DNA of 54,432 bases from an uncultured Mycoplasmatota bacterium. Its GTDB lineage: Bacteria; Bacillota_I; Bacilli_A; RF39; UBA660. The notes under the pieces are model-generated. The model was not told the origin of the DNA. It saw only the letters and a list, made by a program, of their open reading frames with translations, and ran no database searches. This document shows, piece by piece, positions 1 to 7,655 of this stretch (positions are counted from its first letter, which is position 1; the number at the start of each line of letters is the position of its first letter). The DNA is taken from contig UROI01000006.1 in assembly GCA_900549325.1 (NCBI GenBank), forward strand, positions 1-54,432, given 5' to 3'. Made by a program: the position numbers and the translations under genes.

Positions 1-71
1 TAAGTAATACCTACAGATACTATAGCTATTAATAATACTGTTAATATACTATATAGTAATTTTTTATTCAT
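1..71 (-). CDS. Start of a secreted protein (partial, runs off left edge)
   Basis: Only the first 23 codons are in the window: Met-Asn-Lys-Lys followed by a hydrophobic stretch (about residues 5-23) that looks like a signal peptide or N-terminal anchor. A strong AAGGAGG ribosome site lies about 9 bases upstream of the ATG at 71. The terminator at 96-150 ends just ahead of this ribosome site, so transcription must read through it or start inside it. The function cannot be told from this fragment. Confidence 0.6.
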   Translation of the reverse strand, partial: MNKKLLYSILTVLLIAIVSVGIT

Positions 72-95
72 AGTATTCTCCTCCTTTCCAGCATC

Positions 96-150
96 AAAAA
101 AAGACTATAAAGAAAGACTAATATTTCTATTAGTTTCTTTTATAGTCTTT
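96..150 (-). terminator. Intrinsic terminator / possible attenuator hairpin
   Basis: A long imperfect stem (arms roughly 100-123 and 128-150, both containing AAAGACTATAAA or its complement) is followed on the minus strand by a run of seven T. It lies between the small leader ORF at 199-255 and the secreted-protein start at 71, only about 24 bases before that ATG. This is the arrangement expected of transcription attenuation. Confidence 0.7.
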
Positions 151-198
151 ATATTTATAATGCTTGTAAAGCCTTTATTTATATAGGTTAATAGACTA

Positions 199-255
199 TC
201 AAGCCCCCCCCCTAATTAACAAATAGTTAACGTTTTTGATTACTACTTTTTCCAT
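199..255 (-). CDS. 18-codon leader ORF containing a G9 tract
   Basis: A short ORF starts at ATG 255 behind a near-perfect AAGGAGG site and ends at TGA 199. The peptide reads MEKVVIKNVNYLLIRGGA. Nine consecutive G (204-212, minus strand) lie in its last codons, very striking in such A+T-rich DNA. Eight G would extend the frame to a stop inside the downstream terminator hairpin; ten G would give a different short tail. It has its own promoter (328-356) and is followed by a terminator and a secreted-protein gene, so a leader peptide or phase-variable small protein is possible. No homologue is recognised. Confidence 0.4.
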   Translation of the reverse strand: MEKVVIKNVNYLLIRGGA

Positions 256-327
256 TGGAAGGGCCTCCTTTCTTACATAATTTATAGTTCTTATACATAA
301 ATTATATCTATTTACCTTACGTATAAA

Positions 328-356
328 ATAATAACATAAGTAATTATATTTTGCAA
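328..356 (-). promoter_or_regulatory. Sigma-A-type promoter of the leader transcript
   Basis: On the minus strand this reads TTGCAA-N17-TATTAT with an upstream TG (extended -10). It points at the leader ORF at 199-255, giving a 5' leader of about 65 bases. The rest of the 72-452 gap holds only the terminator, the leader ORF and the double hairpin at 384-442. Confidence 0.5.
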
Positions 357-383
357 TAAGTAATTAGAAAATAAATAAATTTT

Positions 384-442
384 CACAATAGAGACCTTAG
401 GCTCTATTGTGCCTCTTAAGACTTAGAATAAGGCTTAAGAGG
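384..442 (-). repeat. Tandem double hairpin, CC..GT-loop family (copy a)
   Basis: Two adjacent hairpins lie just after the hisS stop. On the minus strand the first (412-442) has stem CCTCTTAAG with loop CCTTATTCTAAGT, which can itself pair internally. The second (384-411) has a perfect 10-bp stem CACAATAGAG and loop CCTAAGGT. The loop matches four other loci in this window although the stems differ. There is no good T-run, so a simple terminator role is not obvious. Confidence 0.75.
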
Positions 443-452
443 ATATATAATA

Positions 453-1733
453 TTATTTATTAATATATTCTTTCATACCTTCTATATCATTTATATTAAA
501 CTTACTAGTAGTCTTATTTTTCATATCTTTTATTTCTATAGTACCTTCATTTACTTCATTTTCTCCTAGTACTATGACATAAGGTACATTATTTTTATCA
601 GCAGATTCAAATACTTTCTTTAATTTTCTATTATTCATTTCTATTAGTACTTTGATATCTTCTTTTCTTAAACTATTGGCTAGTTTTAATGATTCTATAT
701 TAGTATTCATAGGTACTATAAGTACATCATATAATACTTCATTTACTTCTTCTTTTAATATTTCACATATTGGTACTATACCAAAAGATATTCCTACAGC
801 AGGATATGTATTACCATCATCTATAAAGTTGGTAATTATTTTATCATATCTTCCTCCACCTCCAATAGCAGATGTTATTCTTTGTTTCTTATCAAATACT
901 TCAAATACTGTACCAGTATATATTTCTAATCCTCTAGCAAGGTATGGAGTAAACTTACATTCTGTTATTTCTAGACTATTTAAGTAGTTAAATAATTCTT
1001 TTATTTCTTCTTTTCCTTCGGTAAATGTATTATTGGTAATATCTAAATTATCTAACTCTTCAATAGTACATTTGAAGTAACTAAATAGTTTATCTAGTTT
1101 TTCATCTTCTATATCATAAGAAGATAATTCTTCTTTTACTCCTCTTTCTCCTATTTTGGCTAGTTTATCTACAGATAGTATTACTTTATTCTTAATATTT
1201 TCATCTATACCTGCTGCGAGGATGAAGCCTTCAAGTAACTTACGATTATTTACTTCTATATAGACATCTATTCCTAGTTTTTTATAACATAGACTAGTCA
1301 TAGATAACATTTCTGCTTCGATATATGTTCCTTCTATACCACAGACATCAACATCACACTGATAGAACTCTCTTGCTCTACCTGTCTTTACTGGACCATC
1401 ACGAAACACTTTTCCTACTTCGTATCTTTTTAATGGTAATGTTATATTTTTATTTACATTCATGCTAATTACTTTGGAAAATGGTACTGTAAGATCATAT
1501 CTTAGTCCTAGTTTTCTATCGCCTTGATCATTTAGAGTATATACTTCTTTTAGTATTTCACTACCACCAGCATACTTTGATGCCAACAGATCATAATAAC
1601 ATAATATGGTAGTATCAAGTGGCATATATCCAAACTTTTCAAAAGTACTAGTTAAGGTATTTACTACTCTTCTTTTTATTAGTTCTTCTTTAGGAAGACT
1701 GTCACTAGTTCCTTTTACATTCATTAACTTCAT
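453..1733 (-). CDS. hisS: Histidyl-tRNA synthetase
   Basis: Class II aminoacyl-tRNA synthetase that charges tRNA-His in the cytoplasm. The start of motif 1 (KGTSDSLPKE), the motif 2 region (RYDLTVPF; FRDGPVKTGRAREFYQCDVD), the histidine-specific loop (ARGLEIYTG) and the motif 3 region (GGGGRYD) are all present; the C-terminal anticodon-binding domain follows. At 426 aa it has the usual bacterial length. I chose ATG 1733, nine bases inside a GTG candidate, because AAAGGTG lies six bases upstream and overlaps the stop of the preceding HAD gene, implying translational coupling. It is the last gene of a three-gene unit; no T-box leader is visible. Confidence 0.97.
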   Translation of the reverse strand: MKLMNVKGTSDSLPKEELIKRRVVNTLTSTFEKFGYMPLDTTILCYYDLLASKYAGGSEILKEVYTLNDQGDRKLGLRYDLTVPFSKVISMNVNKNITLPLKRYEVGKVFRDGPVKTGRAREFYQCDVDVCGIEGTYIEAEMLSMTSLCYKKLGIDVYIEVNNRKLLEGFILAAGIDENIKNKVILSVDKLAKIGERGVKEELSSYDIEDEKLDKLFSYFKCTIEELDNLDITNNTFTEGKEEIKELFNYLNSLEITECKFTPYLARGLEIYTGTVFEVFDKKQRITSAIGGGGRYDKIITNFIDDGNTYPAVGISFGIVPICEILKEEVNEVLYDVLIVPMNTNIESLKLANSLRKEDIKVLIEMNNRKLKKVFESADKNNVPYVIVLGENEVNEGTIEIKDMKNKTTSKFNINDIEGMKEYINK

Positions 1734-1744
1734 TTGTATCACCT

Positions 1745-2251
1745 TTATTCTTCAATCTTTACTTTATTTGTAAAGTCTATTTTTAATAATTCTAATAAGT
1801 CATTTATTTTAATAAATTTACATTCTTTATTAGTATCAGAAAATTTTACTGGTATTCCACCTACTTCACTCCAGTATTCTAAGTTAGGCATAAAGTCATC
1901 TACAAGAATAGCTCCTTTTGGATTTACTATATCGCCTTTCTTAATTATTTTTGGAACAACATTTAACTTGATATCTGGGAGTACTGAAGTAAAGTATTTA
2001 AACTTTACTCTTATTTCATTATCAGAATTAACATGAGTTAGTATTTCTACATCAAAATGTTTACTTAATTCTTTTATTTTTTCAATGGAATTATTTATTT
2101 CTCCAGCCTCTTCGATTAGAGTCTCCCATGACAAGTTTTTATAGAAGTCATCTATTTTATCTTCGGAAATACCTCTTTCTTTTATTATTTGATAGGTATA
2201 ATTTATTGTATCTAGAATTACACCATCACAATCTAAATATAATTTTTGCAT
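1745..2251 (-). CDS. HAD-superfamily 5'-nucleotidase-like phosphatase
   Basis: A 168-aa HAD-fold protein. Motif I is YLDCDGVILDT (nucleophile Asp7 and Asp9), motif II lies around ILTHVNS, motif III Lys is in the VPKIIKKG segment, and motif IV is ILVDDFMPN. The size and the small cap after motif I resemble the 5'(3')-deoxyribonucleotidase/YqfW-type nucleotidases, which remove phosphate from nucleotides. The exact substrate is not readable. It sits between a membrane protein and hisS, 2-17 bases apart, so the three are co-transcribed from the promoter at 2821-2849. Confidence 0.75.
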   Translation of the reverse strand: MQKLYLDCDGVILDTINYTYQIIKERGISEDKIDDFYKNLSWETLIEEAGEINNSIEKIKELSKHFDVEILTHVNSDNEIRVKFKYFTSVLPDIKLNVVPKIIKKGDIVNPKGAILVDDFMPNLEYWSEVGGIPVKFSDTNKECKFIKINDLLELLKIDFTNKVKIEE

Positions 2252-2268
2252 AATTGCCCCCTTATTTT

Positions 2269-2799
2269 TTATTTTAAAGTGGTAGTTATTTGTTCTACTC
2301 CTGTATAGTACTCGGTAATAGTACTGTTTACTACTTTGATTACTGTAGGGTCTGCTACTTTTAATTCTGATATATCTGATACGATTCCTGATGGATCACC
2401 AACTATATTGGCGTTAAATGCATCATGTAGGTCTACTTTGTATACCTTTGTAGTAAGACTATTAATAGTACTTGTTACATTCCTATTTTCGTTAGTAGTG
2501 TCGTAGTAGTAGACATAGTATTCTTCTTCAGATTGTCTTAATGAATCTACTCCTAGTATCTTATTTGATATAGTACTTATATTATCAGTAGTAGTATTAT
2601 CTTTCTTATCAAACCACTTTATGTCTTTAGTAATAAATATTCCTGTTAGTATATATAGTATTACAAAAAATACTAATAAAACTACAATTATTGTAATGAA
2701 CTGTTTCATAGTCATTGGTTTTTCTTTACTTAATTTTTGTGCTTCTTTAACATTTTTCCCATTTCTTTTTGCTTCTTTTCTTCTTAATTCTCTTCCCAT
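2269..2799 (-). CDS. Single-pass membrane protein with cysteine-less thioredoxin-like domain
   Basis: A basic cytoplasmic N-terminus (1-31) is followed by one membrane segment (about 33-54) and an external domain of about 120 residues. The pattern YYVYYYD ... VYKVDLHDAF ... DPTVIKVVNSTITEYYTG looks like the strand order and cis-Pro region of thioredoxin-fold proteins. The position where CXXC should be reads DTTNEN, so no redox activity is expected. Fold assignment is inference from sequence pattern. It is the first gene of the hisS unit, with AGAAGG as ribosome site. Confidence 0.5.
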   Translation of the reverse strand: MGRELRRKEAKRNGKNVKEAQKLSKEKPMTMKQFITIIVVLLVFFVILYILTGIFITKDIKWFDKKDNTTTDNISTISNKILGVDSLRQSEEEYYVYYYDTTNENRNVTSTINSLTTKVYKVDLHDAFNANIVGDPSGIVSDISELKVADPTVIKVVNSTITEYYTGVEQITTTLK

Positions 2800-2820
2800 A
2801 ATTACACATCCTTCTAATTA

Positions 2821-2849
2821 ATTATAATATATATTTTTAACTTTGTAAA
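2821..2849 (-). promoter_or_regulatory. Sigma-A promoter of the 2799-hisS operon
   Basis: The minus strand reads TTTACA-N17-TATAAT, filling exactly the gap between the truA stop (2850) and the ribosome site of the gene starting at 2799. Confidence 0.75.
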
Positions 2850-3590
2850 TTAATAAAAGACATTCTTTAGATATAATCCTTCTGGATTTGCTGTTTTACC
2901 TGCGGCTCTTCTATCTTCTTTTCTTAATATATCTATTACTTCTTCACTCTTTATTTTGCCTTCGCCGACTGCGATTATGGTGCCAACGATATTTCTTACC
3001 ATATATCTTAAAAAGCCTGTTCCTACGAATACGAGAGTTATTTTATTTATGTCTTTGCTATCTCTAATTATATTTGTTTGCGATATTGTTCTTACGTAGT
3101 CGTCTTTTTCTTCGTCTGTTTTGGTAAATGATTTAAAGTTATGTTCTCCTTCAAGGTACTTCATAGCTCTTTCCATTTCGATAACATCTAATTTTTTATT
3201 ATGCTGATAGACATAGTTTCTTTCTAATGGATTATATTCACCCATATTTAGTTTGTAGATGTATTCTTTACCTATCGCAGAAAACCTGGCATGAAAGTCC
3301 TCTGGTACTTCTTTGGCATCTTTTACATAGATATCATTTGGCAAAAGACTATTTAAACCTCTTACTAATTTATCGGTAGTTATTTTTGTTTCTAAATCAA
3401 AGTGGACTTTTTGGTTTAGGGCATGTACTCCAGCATCAGTTCTTCCTGAAGCATGAACATCTACTTTCTTACCGCTATTTATTTCTTTTAACGCTTTTTC
3501 TAGTTCTGACTGAACTGTTCTTTCTTTAGGCTGTTTCTGATAGCCAGAAAAATCTGTTCCATCATAACTAATTGTAATTAAATATCTCAT
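2850..3590 (-). CDS. truA: tRNA pseudouridine(38-40) synthase TruA
   Basis: Converts U38-U40 in tRNA anticodon arms to pseudouridine. The catalytic Asp is in the conserved GRTDAGVHAL motif (about residues 49-58). Other TruA marks are YDGTDFSGYQ at the N-terminus, FHARFSA and FLRYMVRNIVGT near the C-terminus. At 246 aa it is a normal length. The ribosome site is AAGGAG upstream of the ATG. In related bacteria truA often follows ecfT; here dinD is inserted between ecfT and truA. Confidence 0.97.
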   Translation of the reverse strand: MRYLITISYDGTDFSGYQKQPKERTVQSELEKALKEINSGKKVDVHASGRTDAGVHALNQKVHFDLETKITTDKLVRGLNSLLPNDIYVKDAKEVPEDFHARFSAIGKEYIYKLNMGEYNPLERNYVYQHNKKLDVIEMERAMKYLEGEHNFKSFTKTDEEKDDYVRTISQTNIIRDSKDINKITLVFVGTGFLRYMVRNIVGTIIAVGEGKIKSEEVIDILRKEDRRAAGKTANPEGLYLKNVFY

Positions 3591-3624
3591 AATACTTCGC
3601 TCCTTAATAAATTTATTATATCAT

Positions 3625-4452
3625 TTATTTGCTATTTATAAGTATGTTTTTTGCTTCTTTTTCTAATTCTTTTAGACTTTTATTTGGTGCTGGTAAATCT
3701 TCAGGCATAGTACCTCCATTTTTTGCTATTACCTCTCTAATGTTTTTACCAATATTATAGTGAGTTTTATTTGCTTCAGATTCACCCTCTATATTATCTT
3801 TTTTCAATTTTGCTTCAGTTTGGGTAATTCTAAAAAGATTGGCTGCGAGTTCTTCACTACCCATATTATCTAGAATATCTTCACGATATCTTAATTTCTT
3901 TCTTTTAGCAATATCATTTGCTGTTTCTCCATTATATAATCCTTTATAACCAGCATTATGAAATTTATCAAAGTTCTTTACGCCGGCTTTTTTAGCAGTT
4001 TGATTTAGTGAATAGTTACCTTTTTTAGTTAGATTTCTCTGATAGAATCTTTTTTCATCTTCGGTTAAACTAGAGTAATTTCTTTCAGTAAGTTCTGTTT
4101 TTCTTGTCTGTACTGCAAAATATGTTTGCCCAAGAGCAACAATTTCTTTTCTAGGATCTGCATTTTGTACTATTAGATAACAAGCATATCTAGATAATTT
4201 GACATCCGTAATATTTCTTGAGGCTTTTGAACCTATTTCAACCATTCTTCCCACCTGGGAAAAATGGTATGACATTATATTGTTACTTTTTTCACAGGCT
4301 ATTTTTGCATTTTCTATTACATTACAAAATTTATCCCATCTTTTATATTCTAATGCCTTCATTAGTTCTCTGGCTAACCAGTATTCATTACCATATTCAT
4401 CAATATGTTTAATACTTTCGAATGTAATATTATTAGTTTCTAAATTATTCAT
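3625..4452 (-). CDS. dinD: DNA-damage-inducible protein D
   Basis: A 275-aa DinD homologue, the size of the E. coli protein. The N-terminal BRO-N/KilA-N-like region (EYWLARELMKALEYKRWDKF) leads into conserved LSRYACYLIVQNADPRKEIVALGQTYFAVQTR. The C-terminal half includes LYNGETANDIAKRK and AANLFRITQTEAKL. E. coli DinD is SOS-induced and inhibits RecA filament activity; here regulation cannot be read, since no Bacillus-type LexA box (GAAC-N4-GTTC) is visible upstream. AAAGGGGG lies before the ATG. BRO-N proteins are often mobile, so transfer is plausible. Confidence 0.85.
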   Translation of the reverse strand: MNNLETNNITFESIKHIDEYGNEYWLARELMKALEYKRWDKFCNVIENAKIACEKSNNIMSYHFSQVGRMVEIGSKASRNITDVKLSRYACYLIVQNADPRKEIVALGQTYFAVQTRKTELTERNYSSLTEDEKRFYQRNLTKKGNYSLNQTAKKAGVKNFDKFHNAGYKGLYNGETANDIAKRKKLRYREDILDNMGSEELAANLFRITQTEAKLKKDNIEGESEANKTHYNIGKNIREVIAKNGGTMPEDLPAPNKSLKELEKEAKNILINSK

Positions 4453-4527
4453 TTTATCTTCCCCCTTTAATTAATTTAGTTTTATTTTTATGTTAGTAAA
4501 TTGTATAAAGTACTATATTTACTGCTT

Positions 4528-4563
4528 TTACAAAGTATCATTACTAATTTTATTACTTTGTAA
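4528..4563. repeat. 10-bp inverted repeat between ecfT and dinD
   Basis: TTACAAAGTA and its exact complement TACTTTGTAA are separated by 16 bases, a few bases after the ecfT stop and about 75 bases upstream of dinD. There is no T-run on the minus side, so it could be an operator for dinD as readily as a weak terminator of the ecf operon. Confidence 0.45.
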
Positions 4564-4566
4564 TTT

Positions 4567-5307
4567 TTAATAACAGATTATTATAATTAGTATTAATATA
4601 TTTAGTATTAGTAATAGACTATTTATTTTAGTCCATTTATTAGTACGATAGTTGGTTCTTGACCTGCCATAATTATATAATCTTATATCCATTATATCTG
4701 CGGATTCTTCGGCCCTTTTTATTGATAGAGTAAACATTGGCATTAAAATACCGCTGATGCTTATTAATTTTTCTTTGATATTTTTGGTATCAAAGTTTAT
4801 TCCTCTTAGTTTTTGAGCGTTTATTATTCTTGTAGCTTCTTCAGTTAATGTCGGAATATATCTTATTGATAGTGTTATTATCATGGCTATATCTCCTACA
4901 GGGATTAATTTATTTAATGGTTTTAAGATAGTTTCTATACCAAAGGTTAGTTCTGTAATACTAGTGGTATATGTTAGTATAGAGGAATATAAAACAATAA
5001 ATATTAATTTAAATATATCAAATATTATTCTATTTATACTCGTGAAGAAGATTAGATCTATAATGAAGATAAATATTAGGAAAACTTTTATACCATAAAT
5101 ATTTTTTAGGTATACTTTTATATCTATGTCACTATATAATACCGCTAATAAGAGATATAAACTAAGTAAGGTTATATCTATATAACTATCTATAAAGAAG
5201 ATACTTATTATCATTATTATTAGTGATATTATTTTAAATATGGGATTTAACTTATGAACTACTGATGGTTTATTTATATATCTACCTATGGTAATATTAT
5301 TTAACAT
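4567..5307 (-). CDS. ecfT: ECF transporter transmembrane component EcfT
   Basis: Integral membrane scaffold of an energy-coupling-factor vitamin/cofactor importer, which couples the ATPases to interchangeable S components. The protein has about five hydrophobic segments and the coupling-helix signatures: SIKRAEESADIMDIRLYNYG matches the ARxxxxxxxARG-type cytosolic helix of CbiQ/EcfT, though with Leu-Tyr rather than ARG. Length of 246 aa is usual. It overlaps the upstream ATPase gene by 11 bases. No S component is in this window, consistent with a group II ECF module serving several S proteins elsewhere. Confidence 0.88.
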   Translation of the reverse strand: MLNNITIGRYINKPSVVHKLNPIFKIISLIIMIISIFFIDSYIDITLLSLYLLLAVLYSDIDIKVYLKNIYGIKVFLIFIFIIDLIFFTSINRIIFDIFKLIFIVLYSSILTYTTSITELTFGIETILKPLNKLIPVGDIAMIITLSIRYIPTLTEEATRIINAQKLRGINFDTKNIKEKLISISGILMPMFTLSIKRAEESADIMDIRLYNYGRSRTNYRTNKWTKINSLLLILNILILIIIICY

Positions 5308-6073
5308 TACGATATATATCTTTCATTAATTCTTTTATATCAAAAGTTAGTTCTAAGTTAATGTTTTTCTTTTTATTTACATCATTTATAAAATCTATTA
5401 TTTTAGGTACTTCTATTTTACCAGTCTTAATCTTACTAATATTATTTAATAATTCTTTTTTTAATCCTGAACTTATTATTTTACCATTTTTTAGTATTAG
5501 ATAATTATCGGCTACTTTGATAGCAAATTCTATATCACTTGTTAATAATATTATTGTTTTATTATATCTAGTTTTTATTTTCTTTAATAATTTTATTAGA
5601 TATTCTTTATTTCTACTATCAAGGTTACTCGTAGGATTATCAATAATAATTAATTTTGGATTTAGTGATAATGCTATTCCTAGGGCTAGGCTTTCTTTTT
5701 CACCACTGGATAATTCAAATGGACTTTTATCTAAATATTCTATTGGTAGATTAACCATTTTAAGGGAGTCTTCAATTCTTTTATTTATAGTATCTACTTT
5801 ATAGTTATATTTTTTTAAGCCGAATTCTAATTCCTCTCTTACGGTGTTAAAGATAAATGCTTCTTCAGGATTATTAAATACTACACCAACATCTCTTCCT
5901 TTATAGGTGTTTGTTATTTTACCAGTATAATTTTCTTCAAGGTTACTTATTAGATAGGTAAAATATGATAGATTTTCACCAGCTACTATGGCAGTTATTT
6001 TACCATCTTCAAAGTCATAGTTAAACTTTTTTAAATTACTTTTATATGTTACATTATTAAAACTTAGGGCCAT
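5297..6073 (-). CDS. ecfA2: ECF transporter ATPase EcfA2-like, degenerate nucleotide site
   Basis: Second ATP-binding subunit of the ECF module. The ABC fold is clear: signature motif LSSGEKES (121-128), Walker B LIIIDNPTSNLD (141-152) and a D-loop. The hydrolysis residues are lost. The Walker A position reads GENLSYFTY (32-40) with no GKS/T lysine; the Q-loop Gln is Asn67; the catalytic Glu after Walker B Asp145 is Asn146; the H-loop His is Ser179. With partner EcfA1, which has good Walker motifs but a degenerate signature, only one composite ATP site should work. It overlaps both neighbours by about 10 bases. Confidence 0.85.
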   Translation of the reverse strand: MALSFNNVTYKSNLKKFNYDFEDGKITAIVAGENLSYFTYLISNLEENYTGKITNTYKGRDVGVVFNNPEEAFIFNTVREELEFGLKKYNYKVDTINKRIEDSLKMVNLPIEYLDKSPFELSSGEKESLALGIALSLNPKLIIIDNPTSNLDSRNKEYLIKLLKKIKTRYNKTIILLTSDIEFAIKVADNYLILKNGKIISSGLKKELLNNISKIKTGKIEVPKIIDFINDVNKKKNINLELTFDIKELMKDIYRNVK

Positions 6074-6873
6074 AATTTATTCATTACCTCATTTTCATTA
6101 AAGTATACTTTATCTAATAAATCATACAGCATTAGATTTTGGGATAACTTTACTATAAATGGTAGTTCAAAGCCTTTTCTTTCTAGATAATCAGTACTAT
6201 AGATTTCTTCTTTTGATCCATCTTTGATTATTTTGCCATCTTCTAATACGATAATTCGATCGGAAAATAATGTTTCTTCAAGATTATGGGTTATTAGTAT
6301 TATAGTAAGTTTTTCTTCTTTTTGATATTCTTTAAGTAATTTAAAAACTAGTTTTTTATCTGTATCTGTTAGTTTGTTTATTGTCTCGTCAAGTAGTAAT
6401 ATCTTAGGTTTATGAATTAGACTTGAAGCAATAGCTACTTTTGTTTTTTCACTTTCAGTTAAGAGACTTGGCTCCTTATCTAGAATATTTTCTAGTTTGA
6501 ACTTTTTGGATATTATATCTATTAAAGCAGTCATTTCATTGTGAAAGTAGCCTAAGTTTTCTAATGAAAATACTAAATCATCTCTTACTGTTTCTCCGAT
6601 AAAATGTGTTTCGCTATCCGCAAAACAGACAGAAAATACTCTCCTTATTTTTTTAATGAACTGATCATTTAATAAATAGCCATCAATGGTAATATAGCCT
6701 TCGGCTTTATATAGACCTATTAATATTTTAGCTAGAGTACTTTTACCAGAGCCATTCATGCCAATGATGGAAATAAAAGAAGATTCCTCTATTTCTAGAT
6801 TGAAATCTTTGAATAGATATTTATCTTCGTACTTAAATGACATATTATTTACTTTGATGATTTGTCTTTTCAT
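6064..6873 (-). CDS. ecfA1: ECF transporter ATPase EcfA1-like
   Basis: First ATPase of the ECF module. Walker A GMNGSGKST (38-46), Walker B with catalytic Glu (LLLDET, Asp162-Glu163) and switch His196 (ITHN) are intact. The ABC signature, normally LSGGQ, is LTESE (138-142), and the Q-loop position (SVCFADSETH) lacks Gln. These losses complement those of EcfA2, so the heterodimer should have one canonical and one dead site. I chose ATG 6873 (269 aa) over a GTG nine bases earlier because GAGGGTG sits six bases before it. The promoter is at 6894-6922. Confidence 0.87.
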   Translation of the reverse strand: MKRQIIKVNNMSFKYEDKYLFKDFNLEIEESSFISIIGMNGSGKSTLAKILIGLYKAEGYITIDGYLLNDQFIKKIRRVFSVCFADSETHFIGETVRDDLVFSLENLGYFHNEMTALIDIISKKFKLENILDKEPSLLTESEKTKVAIASSLIHKPKILLLDETINKLTDTDKKLVFKLLKEYQKEEKLTIILITHNLEETLFSDRIIVLEDGKIIKDGSKEEIYSTDYLERKGFELPFIVKLSQNLMLYDLLDKVYFNENEVMNKLWP

Positions 6874-6893
6874 ACCTAACACCCTCGATATAT

Positions 6894-6922
6894 ATTATAT
6901 ATTAATTATGTTTAAAAAACAA
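6894..6922 (-). promoter_or_regulatory. Promoter of the ecfA1-ecfA2-ecfT operon
   Basis: The minus strand reads TTGTTT-N17-TATAAT, about 20 bases upstream of the ecfA1 start. Confidence 0.6.
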
Positions 6923-6929
6923 GGAAATA

Positions 6930-6960
6930 TAAAGAAAAAAGCATCTTAAAATTAAGATAA
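6930..6960 (-). terminator. Intrinsic terminator after the 6965-7516 gene
   Basis: A 7-bp stem ATCTTAA/TTAAGAT lies just past the stop at 6965 and is followed on the minus strand by GC and a six-T run. Confidence 0.65.
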
Positions 6961-6964
6961 CTTA

Positions 6965-7516
6965 TTATTTTACTTTCTTTAATTTTTTATGTACTTCTTT
7001 AACTTTGCCGTAACTAAAATGATCTAAAGTATTAACATTTAGTTCTTCAGAATATATTTTATCAAAGTTTAATTCCTCTACTGCTTTTGCTCCTTCGGGT
7101 GTTTGTAGTTCTTCATACATATCAAGAAATAGATTTGCTTTTCTTACATCATTAATTATAGCTCTTTTTTTAAATATTCTATTAGTTAAATATACTGTAC
7201 CAAATATTGTACCAATAGTTAGATAAGTTTCAATATTACCAAATACAATACGATTAGCTATATATGAACCCGCTAATGTAGTTAATACTACTGTATCAAA
7301 GCTCTTTTGTAAAGCATATGGTCTTAGATTTATACTTTCATTTCTTTCTTGTAATTGTTGTAACATTATTTTTTTAATTTCTTCTCTTTGTTCTTCAGTA
7401 AAATTGGGAATATATACTTTTCTATTGTTTAAATAATATACTGTCATATCATTTTCTATAACGATGTATCTTTCTATAACATCTTTTAAATCTTCTGGTC
7501 CAGTGTAAAATTTCAT
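6965..7516 (-). CDS. Hypothetical protein with two membrane segments
   Basis: A 183-aa protein I do not recognise. It has a charged N-terminal half (1-70), two hydrophobic stretches (about 73-91 and 96-112) forming a hairpin, and a cytoplasmic-looking C-terminal tail rich in Glu and Lys. It starts at ATG 7516 behind AGAGGTG and is transcribed alone, divergently from rnhC, with its own terminator. No catalytic motif is visible. Confidence 0.65.
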   Translation of the reverse strand: MKFYTGPEDLKDVIERYIVIENDMTVYYLNNRKVYIPNFTEEQREEIKKIMLQQLQERNESINLRPYALQKSFDTVVLTTLAGSYIANRIVFGNIETYLTIGTIFGTVYLTNRIFKKRAIINDVRKANLFLDMYEELQTPEGAKAVEELNFDKIYSEELNVNTLDHFSYGKVKEVHKKLKKVK

Positions 7517-7655
7517 GGTATCACCTCTTTGACAGTGACTACTATAACATAGATAGAATTTTTTTTCAAGGAAATTGTGTAAAATTATCTTTTAACTATA
7601 AAGTTTTATAGACTTTCTATGTCTAATTTGATAAAATGTAATTAAGAGGTGGAAC

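Noticed and set aside
453..1733. T-box riboswitch for hisS
   Set aside because: hisS is the third gene of its unit, with only a few bases between it and the HAD gene; the leader of the operon at 2800-2849 is too short.
4453..4527. LexA/SOS box upstream of dinD
   Set aside because: No GAAC-N4-GTTC or close match is visible; the only symmetric element is the palindrome at 4528-4563.
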